Positions 40,613 to 52,237 of a DNA stretch of 64,000 bases are shown piece by piece (the stretch's first letter is position 1; each line of letters begins with the position of its first letter). The stretch spans positions 35,888,249 through 35,952,248 of the forward strand of contig NC_089858.1 of the NCBI RefSeq assembly GCF_036373705.1. The letters run 5' to 3'. The stretch is from Amia ocellicauda (Eukaryota; Chordata; Actinopteri; Amiiformes; Amiidae). Below the pieces are notes generated by a model. That model saw only the letters and a program-made list of their open reading frames with translations. It did no database searches and had not been told where the DNA came from. Position numbers and translations under genes: made by a program.

Positions 40613-43600
40613 TCAGGGGCGGGCAGGGTGGGCGAGGTAGGTGGTGTTCTTGGTCTGGCTCTTACTGTCAATCAGTAGGAGGGGGTTCTTCGTGTGGTGG
40701 GAGATGATGTCCGAGAGAGTCTCAAAGAACTGGAGGAGGGAGAGGGAGAGAGAGAGAGAGAGAGAGAGACCCTGTCAATGCGGCCGTCAGTGCATGCTGG
40801 GGGCTGTGTATAATCTCTGTGTCCCAGTCTGCCCTCACCTCCTCACTCCTCTTGCCCTCCTTGCCCAGTGCGTAGCGGCGGCTGTCCTCCAGGTAGCGCA
40901 CAGGAATGTTGTAGACCTTCCCCTGGTACAGCACCACCAGGGTGTAGGGCTGCCGACCCGTCTGGGCCGAGCTCAGCCTGACCAGGAACGCCCCGTCCTG
41001 TCACATAGCAGAATCGTCATTATTATTAATACACACATCAAGTTAATTATTGTGTTTATTATATTATGATTATTATTATGCATGAACACAGACAGACCAC
41101 ATAAATGATTATTATTATAATAATGTGAATCACTGTGCGGTCGACACTGCTCTCTATACATTCAGCGCATTTCTCTGATTTCAAACAGTGCTTCTTTGTA
41201 TTTATACTGTGATTCATCTGCCAACTGTCTCCCTCCTCTCCCTCCACAGGCTGGGACAGGCCGTCAGCCCTGCAGGAATCCACCGACGGATATAAATATC
41301 TTGTCTTTATCGATAATACACTCACATGGGATCAGCATACAGAGCACGCTTACAGGAAAAGTCAACAGCCTCTGCACTTCTTAAGGGAGCTCTCATCTTT
41401 CAACACAGTTCGAGCTGTCTTAATATATTTTTTAAAAGCCTTCATTGAAAGCATTTGAACATTTTGTGTGTTGGTTTGGCAACACAAATGTCTCCCAGAA
41501 ACACATGCTGAATAAGACGATAAATATTTTCAGAAAAATTCCGGGTGCCAAACAAGACGGCGTCAGTGCCTCTATAACACCTGGGCTGTTGACAAACCCA
41601 CGACACCCCCTCTATAATGAACTTCAGCACATCACCTCCGGGCACCTCACACTAAGAGCACCAGGACAAGAAACGTCTTAATTTAATCTGCCATTGCTCT
41701 TTTTGACACTCATTTATAAACTATGACGTATTTATTTACTTACTTATTACCTATATATTGAAACATGCAGAGACTTTGGACTGTGTTTTATATTATTTTG
41801 CTATTGGATTGTATGACTGACATGAGACTGATATGTAATTTTTAAATTATTTTAATAGTTCTATCTTGCTTTGTATTATGTCATTATATTGTTGTGATTC
41901 TATGTCTGCACATTATCCCCCTCGGGGATAATAAAGTAGATCAAATCATAATCTCACTCTATTCAGGTTATTATAATTAACATTGTATTGTATTTTCTGA
42001 TACCATTCATTAATTTTTTAAGCAATATGGTACATTCATTTTAAAGATGATTTATTTATACATATATTATCATTTTGACCAATCATAGTAGCTTACATTC
42101 AGTTTCAATGTAGGATTAATTTGGGTAAAATGTAATAATAATTATTATAGCACATTTAGCTGCACTTTATGAGGTGCCATTAAATGCATTATACATTGTT
42201 TAATTTATAAACATGTGGTTTATTTATATATAAATGTTTAATATTAATTAGTAGCTTGAGTAATAGTATACATTAAATCATAATGTATTGATGTATATAT
42301 ATCTATATTATATATATATATAGATATGCGTTTAATAGATACAGTTGATGATTTTGCAGTGTGGTTAACATATACAATGATGTTCAATTTAAGATGACCA
42401 CTAAAGTTCATTTCTTATTTTTCTTCCTCTACTATTTTCTATTATTATATATATTTTATATTATTTTTAGCTCTGCTCAATTAAATAATGAAATGATGGG
42501 TTAATTTCTGAACAGCAGGGTTCATATATAAATAGTGTTGCTAATTAATAGTCTGGTTAACATATAAGTAGTGTTGTTAACATATACATAATGTAGTTCT
42601 TTAATAGTGTGGTTAATATAGTGTAGTTAATTAGTGTAGTTAATATAAATAATATACTTAATTAATAGTGTGGTTAATATAAATAGTGTAGTTAATTAAT
42701 AGTGTGGTTAATACATATTCAGTATTTATAAATATGCATTATTCTTACTATCACCAGTAGTTGGAGTGTTGTACTATACATTCAAATATTAGTTTCTGTT
42801 TAGCTATATGTTGCACTTGAGGTCATTCGGCTGTTAATTACAAAAGTGTGGTTGACTGTTTTTAAAAGGTTATTTATTATCAACCCACAGAAAATCAATG
42901 AAGTGCTAGACACCAAATAATCATTTTAATTCAGTTCAATCCACTGGACTCTTTATCATCATCTCTGTATGCTACATCAAGAGTTCAACACATTGGGCAC
43001 ATATATACTGATGAGTGGGTGTAGTTTAATTAGTGAACTGTAACCAGAGAATACCGACAGGTGTGAATGATGTCAATCAAAACTGTAAAACACAGACGCT
43101 TGATACGGGTCTTTATCGTCTTTCAAGACATTTAAGTGCTGATCAGTCTCAGTGTGTCAGTGGGTCAGTCTCTGTGCCAGTGTCAGTGTGTCAGTGTTAG
43201 TGGGTCAGTATGTCAGTGTGTCAGTGTCAGCATGTCCTTACCTTTTTGACTTTGTGGAGCACTGCTTCTGCAGTTTTGCGATCACAGCTTCCTGCAAACC
43301 ACTCCTTGCCCTGCAGGTTGGCCTCCTGGGGAACCAGCATCGTCACAATCAGCATCCTCTCAGTAACAGTACCCCCACACCCCAATTAAAAAGGAATAAT
43401 AATAATAATAATAATAACACTACATAAACATCACAGAGAAGGGAAGGCAGGCCAAATTAAATGACTGACACACCCACCTCTGGCCCTGACAGGAAGGACG
43501 ACCTGGGCGGTGTGTGATTGGCTGTTGTGGGAGAAAGTAAGTATTAGAGTAAATAAATAAATAAATAGAACGGGGGAAAATGATGAGCAGACGGGACTGA

Positions 43601-46576
43601 AGGAGTCTGTCACTCAAAAACACTGCAGATCTCTGGTGGGGAGCCGAGCTCGTGCCCATTAGTGACGAGCAGAAGCCGACATGTTAAACGTAGGACATCG
43701 AACAAGTTATATAAAGAGAAGGACACAGGGATACAACATGCTCTTACCTCCGGGACTGTCCGCCAGGGCTCTGGGGATTGGAGGGCTGTGGGGACGGAAT
43801 GGGACAGACACAGGGAGAGTCAGGTTTCTGTGCTTTTGTTTGCTCTTTTTCTTTCTCTATTAAATGAAGACAGCATGTCCAGTTTTCCTGCAATCCCCCC
43901 CCCCCCGATGCAATCATGATTCATGCACAACCTGCAAACCGCCAGACTGAACCCCACCAGACTGTATTATATTACTGTATCCATCCATGCATCCGTTTTC
44001 AATAACCATATAATACTACATTCTAGTAATCAATCAGTCAATCAATGTATGTAACTCGCTGACACCTTTGTCCAGGGACACTAAAAAACACCCCTCTCGG
44101 CCCGGCCTCCCCTACCTGGGCTTGGGCTCTTTGAGTTGGGAGGGCAGGGGGGGCTTGGCTGTTGACGTCAGGGGGGGCACCTTGATTGGGAAAGACGTCC
44201 TTCTGGCTTCCTGACCTGTGAGGGGGGGTGGGGGGGAGAGGAGATCTGTATAGTAAGCAGACGCAGAGATCAGTGTGTTGATTTTACCTGCGAGAGTCTG
44301 ATCCCATTAAGTATAGAGGGACATGAGGAGAACACAGCCCCTGGCTTGGCTATGTTCACAGTTTCGTTGGTCTCAGACCGGCGCTGCTAATTGCCTGAAG
44401 CAAAGTGCAACACATAAAAAATAAAAACTACATTCACGTGATGCTTCTTTTGACTTCATGTCCAGATAATTTCCGCTAACAAAGCTGATCTGCTAGTTAG
44501 AAAAAGGAATGCACATTTTCCAACTGGAAAACAAGTGTTTGCCATTTTCTTCCGGTATAGGCAGTAAAAACTCAGAGTTCTAGGTTTGTGCAGCATTTGT
44601 GTAAGTGTGTAGTATGTAGTGTGTAGTGTAGGGTGTAGTGAGAGAGGCTGGCCAGAGAGAAGAGGATCTGGGGAGGCACTGTACCATCACTGGGCAGGTC
44701 CACCTTCTGTGAAAAAGACAAGAGAGAGAGACACATGACATCAGACAGCACTCAAGAGTCTCCAGCTCACCAGGAGTGATGGGTGTTGTCACAGGCACAG
44801 GCTGGTCTCTGGAGCCTACCTGTCCCTAATCACACACTAATGGTGCACAGGTTATGCACAAAACCAATAAGAATAAAAGAGAAAACTTTATATGTCTGTG
44901 ATTATCAATCATTTCGTAACCATCTTAAAAAAAAAAAAAAAAATCACTCGGGAGATACGTACAGACTTGGCTCTGGGAATAGGGGGCTTCGTCCTGCAAA
45001 GGGAAACCCAACAGAGGGAGAGAGGATGAGAGAGAAAGAGAGTGTGTGCATTAATAGCGGGCTATAATAAAAAGACATCCCGGCAGTGTTTTCATTCCTG
45101 ACGGGTTCAGTATGGTTGCAGTGACTGAGGAGGATGATACAGCTCATTTCTGTGGGGAGGATGTGCGAAAGCTCAAATCTTTCCCCTTCAAGGATCAGTT
45201 CAGTGAGTTCACATTCATTATATTATTTTTATTTATGACATTTCTCATAAAGGCTGCACCCTGGAGAGATCTCTTTCCCCTTCAAAACCACACCGAGGTC
45301 AGCAGCTCTCTGATGCTGCGGCTCCTCCTGCCCAACTTGCTCTCGCTCCTCGGGGGGGTTACTCACATGGGGAGGGGTCCACCCCGGGGGGCCGAAGCTG
45401 GAAAAGGAGGCGTCGGCTTGGCAACCACTCGAGGGCTGGGGGGTTGTGCTGTGTGACGGGGGGGGGGGGGGGGGGGGGGGGGGGGGAACACAGGTGATCA
45501 CCCAGTCAAAGAAGCAGGAGACCTACCTACACAGACACACACAGACACACACACACAGACACACGGCAGGGAGAAGGGCGTCAGTGGGACTCACCGGGGT
45601 TCGGCTCCAGGTACAGTTCGTCATCCTAAAGCAAGAGACCGACCACAGTGTTAATGAAACGCCACTCAAGAGATCGCCTATAGGATGGGCATCACAAGCA
45701 ATTAACATAGATAAGTATGAAAGAATAAATATATTTTACAATGGGAACTTTTTGCTTTTTATTTTTCATCCCAATGCGTTACCCAGCCCAGGCATCACAC
45801 ACACAATAGTAATTAAAAAAGACTGAAAACATCCGGGCGCTCTGCAGTACTGCTCTAACAGCTGTGCAGCTGCGTGTCTCACCTGGCCTTCGTTGGGGTC
45901 CAGGTACACATCTGGAAGAGCAGAGGGAGACGGTCAGTGTGAGGGCGGTGCAGCTCTGCAGCGCTGGCCTGTTACTGGTAACACTTAACGCTTTTACACC
46001 CTCATAGCGCTGCTGTGTTTTAAACGGGCAGAGAGACCAAGCCCGATACAGAACAGGGAAGACACTGAGCCCAGAGCAATCAATCAATCAACCAACCCAA
46101 AAAATGATCCAAAGCAAAAATGAGCACTGACAGGCACACTGGCACTGTGTGGCCACAGTGGGGTGCCACCGTGCAGGAACTACAATCCTAGCAGGCAATG
46201 GGGCCAGTTTGCAGTCCAGCCCACCCTACCAGTGCCCCTCACCTTCCTCTGGCAGCGAGGCTGAGCCCTGCGCAGGCCGAGGGGGAAGGATCTGTTTTGG
46301 GGGAGTCTTCTTTCCTGGCTTGTCCTTACGGTTCACCTGAGGGGCTGAAGGACAGAGAGACAGATTGTGAAAGATGTAGAGAGAGATTGAGGGGAGAAGA
46401 CAGTATTGATCTCAGCCTTGGCCCGTTTTTTCATTTTTATCTGGGGGGGTGGTTATGTTTAATAGATAATGTGATGAAAAATGTGGGTACGTTCTCAGAA
46501 TAGCAGCTCAAACGTGGATAAAAGCATCGCCCCATCAAATACATGATCAAGAAGGTAAATCATAAAAATAGTTATC

Positions 46577-46615
<39 letters not shown>

Positions 46616-49600
46616 AATAATAATAATAAACTCTACTCCACAGGCAATAGCAGGGTATTCCAGAGATCAGGGTAATTTGTTTAATTTCAATGCTGCAGTT
46701 AGCATGCTGGTCACTTTGGCACACAGGGAGTGAGTTTCTCAGGGTCGGGGAGTATGGAAGGCAGATCAGGGCCTCACGGTTGTTGGCGCTGGGGTCAATG
46801 TATGTGTCATCTGCATCCTCCTGCGGCTCAGGCTTCTGCGAAAACAAAACTACAGGTGAGACACAGGCTCTGCATATTTCGGGTGTGCTACCAGAGATTT
46901 AATTTAGTATTATTATTTTGGGTGTAGTTAAAGTAATATGTTTATTATACACAATATACACAAATAGATTTTTGGCATTTCAACATATTTGTTCAGCATT
47001 ATATAGTGTGTACAAGACTCACAGTGCTTGGAAACTATTCTTATTTTCAACCCAGACAGACCGGCAGAGACAGACCGATGAACTGACGAACACACACGGA
47101 CAGAGAAACAAACTGACTGACACACATGCAGAAAGACAGACAGACAGACAGATAGGTCGGTTGGTCGGTTGGTTACCGGGGTTTTCCCTGGCTGTGCTTT
47201 GATAGGCCGGGGGGGCGGCGCCGCCTGTCTAAGGACTGGGGGGGTTGAAGTCCTCTCTGAGGAGAGAACACAGTGTGACATCACCGACACACGCATCACA
47301 ACATCACAAGGGTCAGTGCTCCGCAAGAACACGGACAGCGAACAAAAACCAAACAACATGACATCATCGAAATGACCGCCCCAGGAAACAGAGCTGCTGT
47401 CGATCCCCTCACCCAGGTAGACATTCTCCTCCACCTGTCCGGGGAACACCTTCATGGCGGGGCGCTCACAGGGGGGGGCCTCGTAGGTGTCTCCGTCCTC
47501 ATCCTGCAGGGGGACAGAGAGACGCAGTCAGTACAGATACACAGGGGCTCTGCTGTTTGCGTGCAGGAGAAACATGAGACTACCTGCTGCACTGCCACAA
47601 ATACACTGCCATCAGGGCTACTTCCACACACTCGCAGGCCTGACCCCTGACCTCAACTACCCAGGCAGGGACAACAGACCGGGGAGGACACACAGACAGC
47701 ATAGAGAGGAACAATACATCACTGCCTGCCACGCACGGAGCACTCCACAACGATTGACTGTAAACATACGTTAAAGTCTAACTTGTATAATTGCTGCATT
47801 TATTGTTCCTATTGCCATGTTCCTGAGCGCTGGCCCTGTCTGTCAAAGTGTTGGCAACACTGACGTCAATTAGTCATGCCTATAAAGCTTTTTAAAATTA
47901 AATTTTAAACTAATTGAGAAAGAGAGAGAGAGAGAGAGATACATTGAAGCTTTTGACAAGAACAGATTACAGAGACAGCGAAGAGGAAGCCAGGTGTGTG
48001 TGTGTGACTTTGTGCATGTATGCGTGTGCGAGTGTGTGGGGGAATTTTCTCTCAGGAAGTGTAGGCAGAAATAATCCCCACTGTGTGCGTTTGCAGGGGC
48101 GCATCTAAATTTGAGGCACTGATGTGTCTGCGTACAACTGTGTGTGTACGTCTACAGTAAAGTATCAACATGTAAAATAAATCTATAGATTTCAGACTAA
48201 GATATATTTAAAATACATCACCACATGTTTTTAATATTTAAAATTTTAAATACAATTTTGGGAGCAGAGAACCCCTATATTCTAGCCACTCACCTCCACC
48301 CCATGAAGTGTAAATACCCAGACCGTAACACACACCGCTGATATCAATTACTTCACATCCCACCTACTCCCCATCATCTACGGACACAAAATTTGGGCAT
48401 AGAAAAAGACTGTCTGCTACCGACCTCACCTTACGTCCCCAACCAGTTTAAGAAAGGGAAAAGAGAGAGAGAGATAACAAAAGAGGCAGAAATACTATTT
48501 TATTGGATTTAGTATTTTCTTTTCATCAATAAAAACAATTCAATTTTTAATACTTGTGATTAAAAACATTGACATATTAATCCTTAAAATCACTTAAAAA
48601 ATTTTAAAATCTTTGTGATTTTTAACCAAACTAAAACAATAAACTTTAAACTAAACGTGCTCAAATCAAATAAAGAAAACGTGATAAAAGCAAAAACTGC
48701 ACACCAACAAAAGAGTCAAATACATTGAAAATAACAGAAAATGCATTAGACAAATTAAAAAAAACAATTAAAAAGTAAAAATAAAAAACAAACAAAAAAA
48801 AGTCTAATGCATTTTAAATTAAACCCAAAAACGGTCAATGTATTTGACAAAAAAATATAACAAAACTATACCTAAAAAGCCCTAAACAATGTGATTTAAA
48901 AACAACTTAATCTTTAAAAACAATTAAGATTCATTATTTAAAATCTTCTTTTAAAAACAATCATTCATAAAATCTTTAAAAGATCTTGAGGCAGAAAGAG
49001 GGAACTACAGAGAGACAGAGAAAGAGAGAGAAAAAAAAGAGACAGACAGACGGGCCAAGAGTCCCTGCTGCCACACACACGGACAGTCTAGACAGTGACT
49101 AAAATATCTTAGCGATCAAATCAAACACACTTACGCAGCCATCGACGGACCACCCGTAGGCTGCGCCGTTATCTGCAAAAAGGGAAGAGAAAACTGTGAC
49201 GACAAACGAAACACCGAAGCTGCGACGACAGAGTCACACCCATCAATAAGAAGATCAATAACACAATAACACAGGCCAGGCACTGCAACCGACCAATGAG
49301 ATGGCCTTACCTATCCTTCTGGGCGGGGCTGGGGGAGGAATATGCCTGGGAGACAGAAAAACAAAAATCAAGGGGGTCAGCGCAGAGGTCAGAGTTCAAC
49401 AAGCCAGAAGGCGCCGTCAGTGTTCTGTAGATACCTGTAGGCCCCTCTATAGTGAAGGTAATTTAAACTACACACACACAAAGCACAGAGCCTGGTATTA
49501 TAATCTGCAGTGCCAGTATACAGGGACTCTCTAAATTACACAATGTACCGAACAATCCTGAAACAGACAGGAATCACAGCCGTCCTACAGTTAAAATAAA

Positions 49601-51398
49601 TCAATTTCAAAAGGAGCAGAAAGTCCTCTGAAGCAGCATCATGACAAACTGCTTGAACTGAAGATGCAGAGACCAGCTGTACTTAACCACACACCGATGA
49701 CTTAGATACACAGCATTGTGGATGGGGAAATATGTTACTGGCATAGTGCTGGCATGACTGCATCATTTAAATACATAAACACAGACACACAATTGATACA
49801 ACTACATTTCATTTCTTTATCCCAACCACACTGCTGGAGGTCTGCTTTGACACTTACGTGTTTTTTAACTTGCTGAAGAAACTCTGGAGGGGGAAAGAAA
49901 GAGACAGACGGGCGGTTAAAAGAGGCAAGTGCATCAAATCACTATGTTTTCATTGCTATTTTTTTTTTCCCCGTGTGCGAGACAGGCCAGCACCAACAGG
50001 TGTTATTAAAAAATGCAACTGACTGAGTGAGTGATCGAATGAGAGAAAGTGAGACAGAGAGAGACAGCTTGACAAGACAGGACAGCAAGACCTTTAAGCA
50101 AAGCCACAATCAAAAGCCTGAGGTTTCACGGAAAAATCCAGACACACAAGGAAGTTGGCGGTGTTTTTCTGCTTGGCCTCCTTGGCTCGTCCTTGATTCG
50201 AGTTAATAATCGCTTCAGGAAAAAAAAAGGGAATAAGGTAGAGAAAAGAAGTCAATAGATTAGTGTAGGAGCAAAACTGATGAGTTGTAGCCTGACTGCC
50301 AACAGGAACCGAGTGTGTTATTCTGAGCTGGACTGAGCAGGGAAGTGATCTATTAGTCAGCGCGACTCCAACGCATTTAGCGAATGATTCACTAAAGGTG
50401 GACCAAAGAAAAAATGTTAAACGTTGGAAAAGGCCAGGGGCACCGAGAAAGTGGACTTGCATCTTCAAAATGATCAAGTTGGCTGAAAGCATGCAGATGT
50501 GGGTGCCCTTACTGTAGCACGGCTGAGGGTCCATATTGTTGCAGTCACACACCGAGGGCTGCGTAACACTCAAATGCTTCCCCACCTCGACTCCACACAA
50601 GTTATTAGAAGAGCCCCCCCCAGAGGATTGTTGTCTCTTGGAGGCGCATTATGCATTTTCTCCTCTGAAGGGAGTGTGGTCTGGTACTCATCCAGACCCC
50701 AGTGTGAAGTTAAGACAGTTCCCAAACAGAGGTTGTTACATTGACATCTACAGAGCCGGACGAGGCAGCAGCAGTAGAAGAGTCACACAAGAGTACAGAA
50801 CCTGGCAACACACACTTCTCTCTTCTTTTCTTCTCTTTTCTCTCAGGGAGGGGTGGGTTTTCCGGCTGCCCTGTCATGTTGCTGAGGTGCATTCAAAGGG
50901 AGAGAGAGAGAGTGCAAAGAGGTGCAAAGTGCACAGGCCGGCGCAATGAATGCGCTGCAGTCAGTACAGTAGTGAAAGGGCCGCAGCAGTCAGTCGTCAC
51001 TTTGCCAGCACTGTCACTCCCCTGCCTCTTTCACTGTTTGTTCAATTAATACCACTAACACTGTCCTATTACTACAACTTCTAGCAGTGATAACGATCAC
51101 TATAAAACCAAGCATAAAGAAACCCAGCTATTAGAATCCGTTTTAATGACACCGATAGAGCGCAGAAAAACACGCATCTCCTCAGTCTGTCAACAAACAA
51201 CTCCTTGCAGTTCACAACAAATATCAAAATTATGAATAAAAAATACACTTTCTTATGTAATGTAACTGTATAAATTACGCACACAATACAAGAATGAACG
51301 TATTATTACACAGCGTTAAAGAAATGCAGCGCGACCTAGATTTCACAAAACACGACACATAAATGACAGCCAAAGCTCTCGTTAATACTACAATAACA

Positions 51399-51437
<39 letters not shown>

Positions 51438-51628
51438 GTAAACTATGAGCCTCCCCACCCGTAAATTGGTAAACATGCTTTGCTCGGAGCAGCCAGGACC
51501 TTCCTCTCTCTCTCTCTCTCTCTTGTCCTTCAATCCCAGAAAGTCAAAGCCGGGCGCACAGACACCCTGCAGTCTCACGACTAATCCTCTCCCCTTCATC
51601 ATTAGGATGAAAACCCATACGTTACCAT
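40613..51628 (-). CDS. BLNK: B-cell linker protein (SH2 adaptor, SLP-65)
   Basis: On the minus strand the coding segments are 51628-51626 (ATG only), 49883-49858, 49345-49311, 49172-49135, 47503-47413, 47256-47177, 46835-46778, 46344-46243, 45911-45883, 45625-45595, 45448-45367, 44993-44963, 44706-44685, 44215-44116, 43785-43748, 43521-43478, 43325-43242, 40997-40839 and 40729-40613. Phases agree throughout, giving 389 residues; human BLNK has 456. YxxP motifs occur at Tyr41 (YEAP), Tyr103 (YIDP), Tyr147 (YLDP) and Tyr159 (YLEP), plus Tyr63 without the proline. A proline-rich centre follows, then an SH2 domain at about 279-380 with the phosphotyrosine-binding Arg305 in FLVR. VYNIPVRYLE matches BLNK rather than LCP2. 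In the family, SYK phosphorylates these tyrosines to recruit BTK, PLC-gamma2 and VAV downstream of the B-cell receptor. The start is inferred; the first exons are the least certain part. Confidence 0.9.
40744..40770. repeat. (GA)n tract in the last BLNK intron
   Basis: A run of GA dinucleotides on the plus strand (CT on the transcript) lies just upstream of the last BLNK exon acceptor and acts as its polypyrimidine tract. Confidence 0.85.
41265..41945 (+). mobile_element. Truncated LINE (L2/CR1-like) 3' end
   Basis: Translated fragments such as YKYLVFIDNTLTWDQH and CWFGNTNVSQKHMLNK match the region after the reverse transcriptase core in fish non-LTR elements. It ends with CCCTCGGGGATAATAAAG, a tail typical of fish L2-type LINEs. 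An in-frame stop near 41456 splits the frame and the 5' part is missing, so it is dead. It lies antisense in a BLNK intron. The clade assignment is from memory. Confidence 0.75.
41946..43241 (-). other. BLNK: AT-rich part of a BLNK intron
   Basis: No exon or RNA gene is visible. The stretch is strongly AT-rich, with TA palindromes near 42290-42330 and a degenerate repeat built from AGTGTGGTTAATAT units at about 42530-42715. Confidence 0.7.
45458..45486. repeat. BLNK: G29 homopolymer at a BLNK splice acceptor
   Basis: Twenty-nine consecutive Gs on the plus strand read as C29 in the BLNK transcript. The run ends about 9 bases before the acceptor AG of the exon at 45448-45367, so it replaces a normal mixed pyrimidine tract. 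Exact length may be affected by sequencing error. Confidence 0.9.
46580..46630. repeat. (ATT)n/(AAT)n palindromic microsatellite
   Basis: A run of ATT units is followed directly by AAT units, so the whole forms an AT-only inverted repeat within a BLNK intron. Confidence 0.9.
47504..49134 (-). other. BLNK: BLNK intron with A-rich inverted repeat
   Basis: No exon or RNA gene is recognised. The part at 48480-49020 is extremely A/T-rich. It contains nested inverted repeats: 48715-48727 pairs with 48836-48848, and 48738-48751 pairs with 48802-48815. A degraded transposon is possible, but no ends or coding sequence were identified. Confidence 0.6.
49884..51625 (-). other. BLNK: BLNK first intron
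   Basis: The intron separates the ATG-bearing exon end at 51626 from the exon at 49883-49858. It holds an AAT repeat at 51403-51437 and a CT tract near 51508-51523. No other exon is supported. The string ATGGACCCTCAGCC at about 50530 (minus) followed by a GTAAGG was considered as a start and rejected. Confidence 0.55.
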
Positions 51629-51835
51629 TGTCTTGCTGGTGGATGTAGTGGTGCAGGGGGGGGGGGTCTCGTCTTATCTTGTTCTCAACTCATCTGGAAA
51701 CTGAACCTTCTCCTCTGGATCTCGGATGCAAATAGACATTCCAACAACAACAAAAAAAACAAAAAAAAGGAAAAGAGAAAGAGAAATGGAAATAGACGAT
51801 TAAAAGCAGGGCACGGTTGCCTTCACAGCCAACTC

Positions 51836-51902
51836 GTTTGCATATCTCCGTCTCTCCCCCGCGTTGCTCTATCCCGTTACTGCACTGTGGCCAGGAAGTA
51901 CA
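51836..51902 (-). promoter_or_regulatory. BLNK: Possible BLNK promoter motifs (octamer-like and ETS)
   Basis: An octamer-like ATGCAAAC is present on the minus strand at about 51837-51844. It matches seven of eight bases of the ATGCAAAT bound by POU2F factors in B-cell promoters. An AGGAAGT ETS/PU.1-type core lies near 51894-51900. Both are roughly 210-275 bases upstream of the inferred BLNK ATG. Function is inferred from motif and position only. Confidence 0.35.
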
Positions 51903-51910
51903 GTTTAGAG

Positions 51911-51916
<6 letters not shown>

Positions 51917-51943
<27 letters not shown>
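51917..51943. repeat. (AT)n microsatellite
   Basis: An uninterrupted TA/AT run about 300 bases upstream of the inferred BLNK start codon. Confidence 0.95.
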
Positions 51944-51948
<5 letters not shown>

Positions 51949-51972
51949 AACATAAGAACAGCAGTCCGGTTA

Positions 51973-52104
51973 CCTGGCTGAGCTGGTGCAGAGACGGGCT
52001 GCCTGCCTGGGTCAGGAACCACCTGCTGCACTTTCGGTTTGGCTGAGCGCAGATAAGATATGAATCCCGGCTCCTCGTTTACAGAAGTGGCGCTGTGTGA
52101 CTCG
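51973..52104 (-). other. Candidate BLNK 5' exon
   Basis: On the minus strand, a CAGCCAG followed by GTAACC makes a good donor at 51972. An acceptor-like AGCCCAG lies near 52110. The frame between is open, containing SAKPKVQQVVPDPGRQ, but matches no BLNK sequence I know. It could be a 5' non-coding exon of BLNK or chance. Confidence 0.3.
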
Positions 52105-52237
52105 GTTTGCTGGGCTATTTCAAAAACAAACCAGCAGCTGCTCAATCTCTGTTGCGTTATTAAGGTCTTATAGGTTGCAGATTGCAACAAAAGTTAAAAT
52201 TACTTCAAAATACAGATGTTTTGTATATACAAATGTA

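Noticed and set aside
50094..50600. A 168-codon minus-strand frame and an ATGGACCCTCAGCC start near 50530
   Set aside because: I considered it as a BLNK first exon because of the MD start. It lacks similarity to BLNK, and the frame does not join the next exon as well as the ATG at 51628 does.
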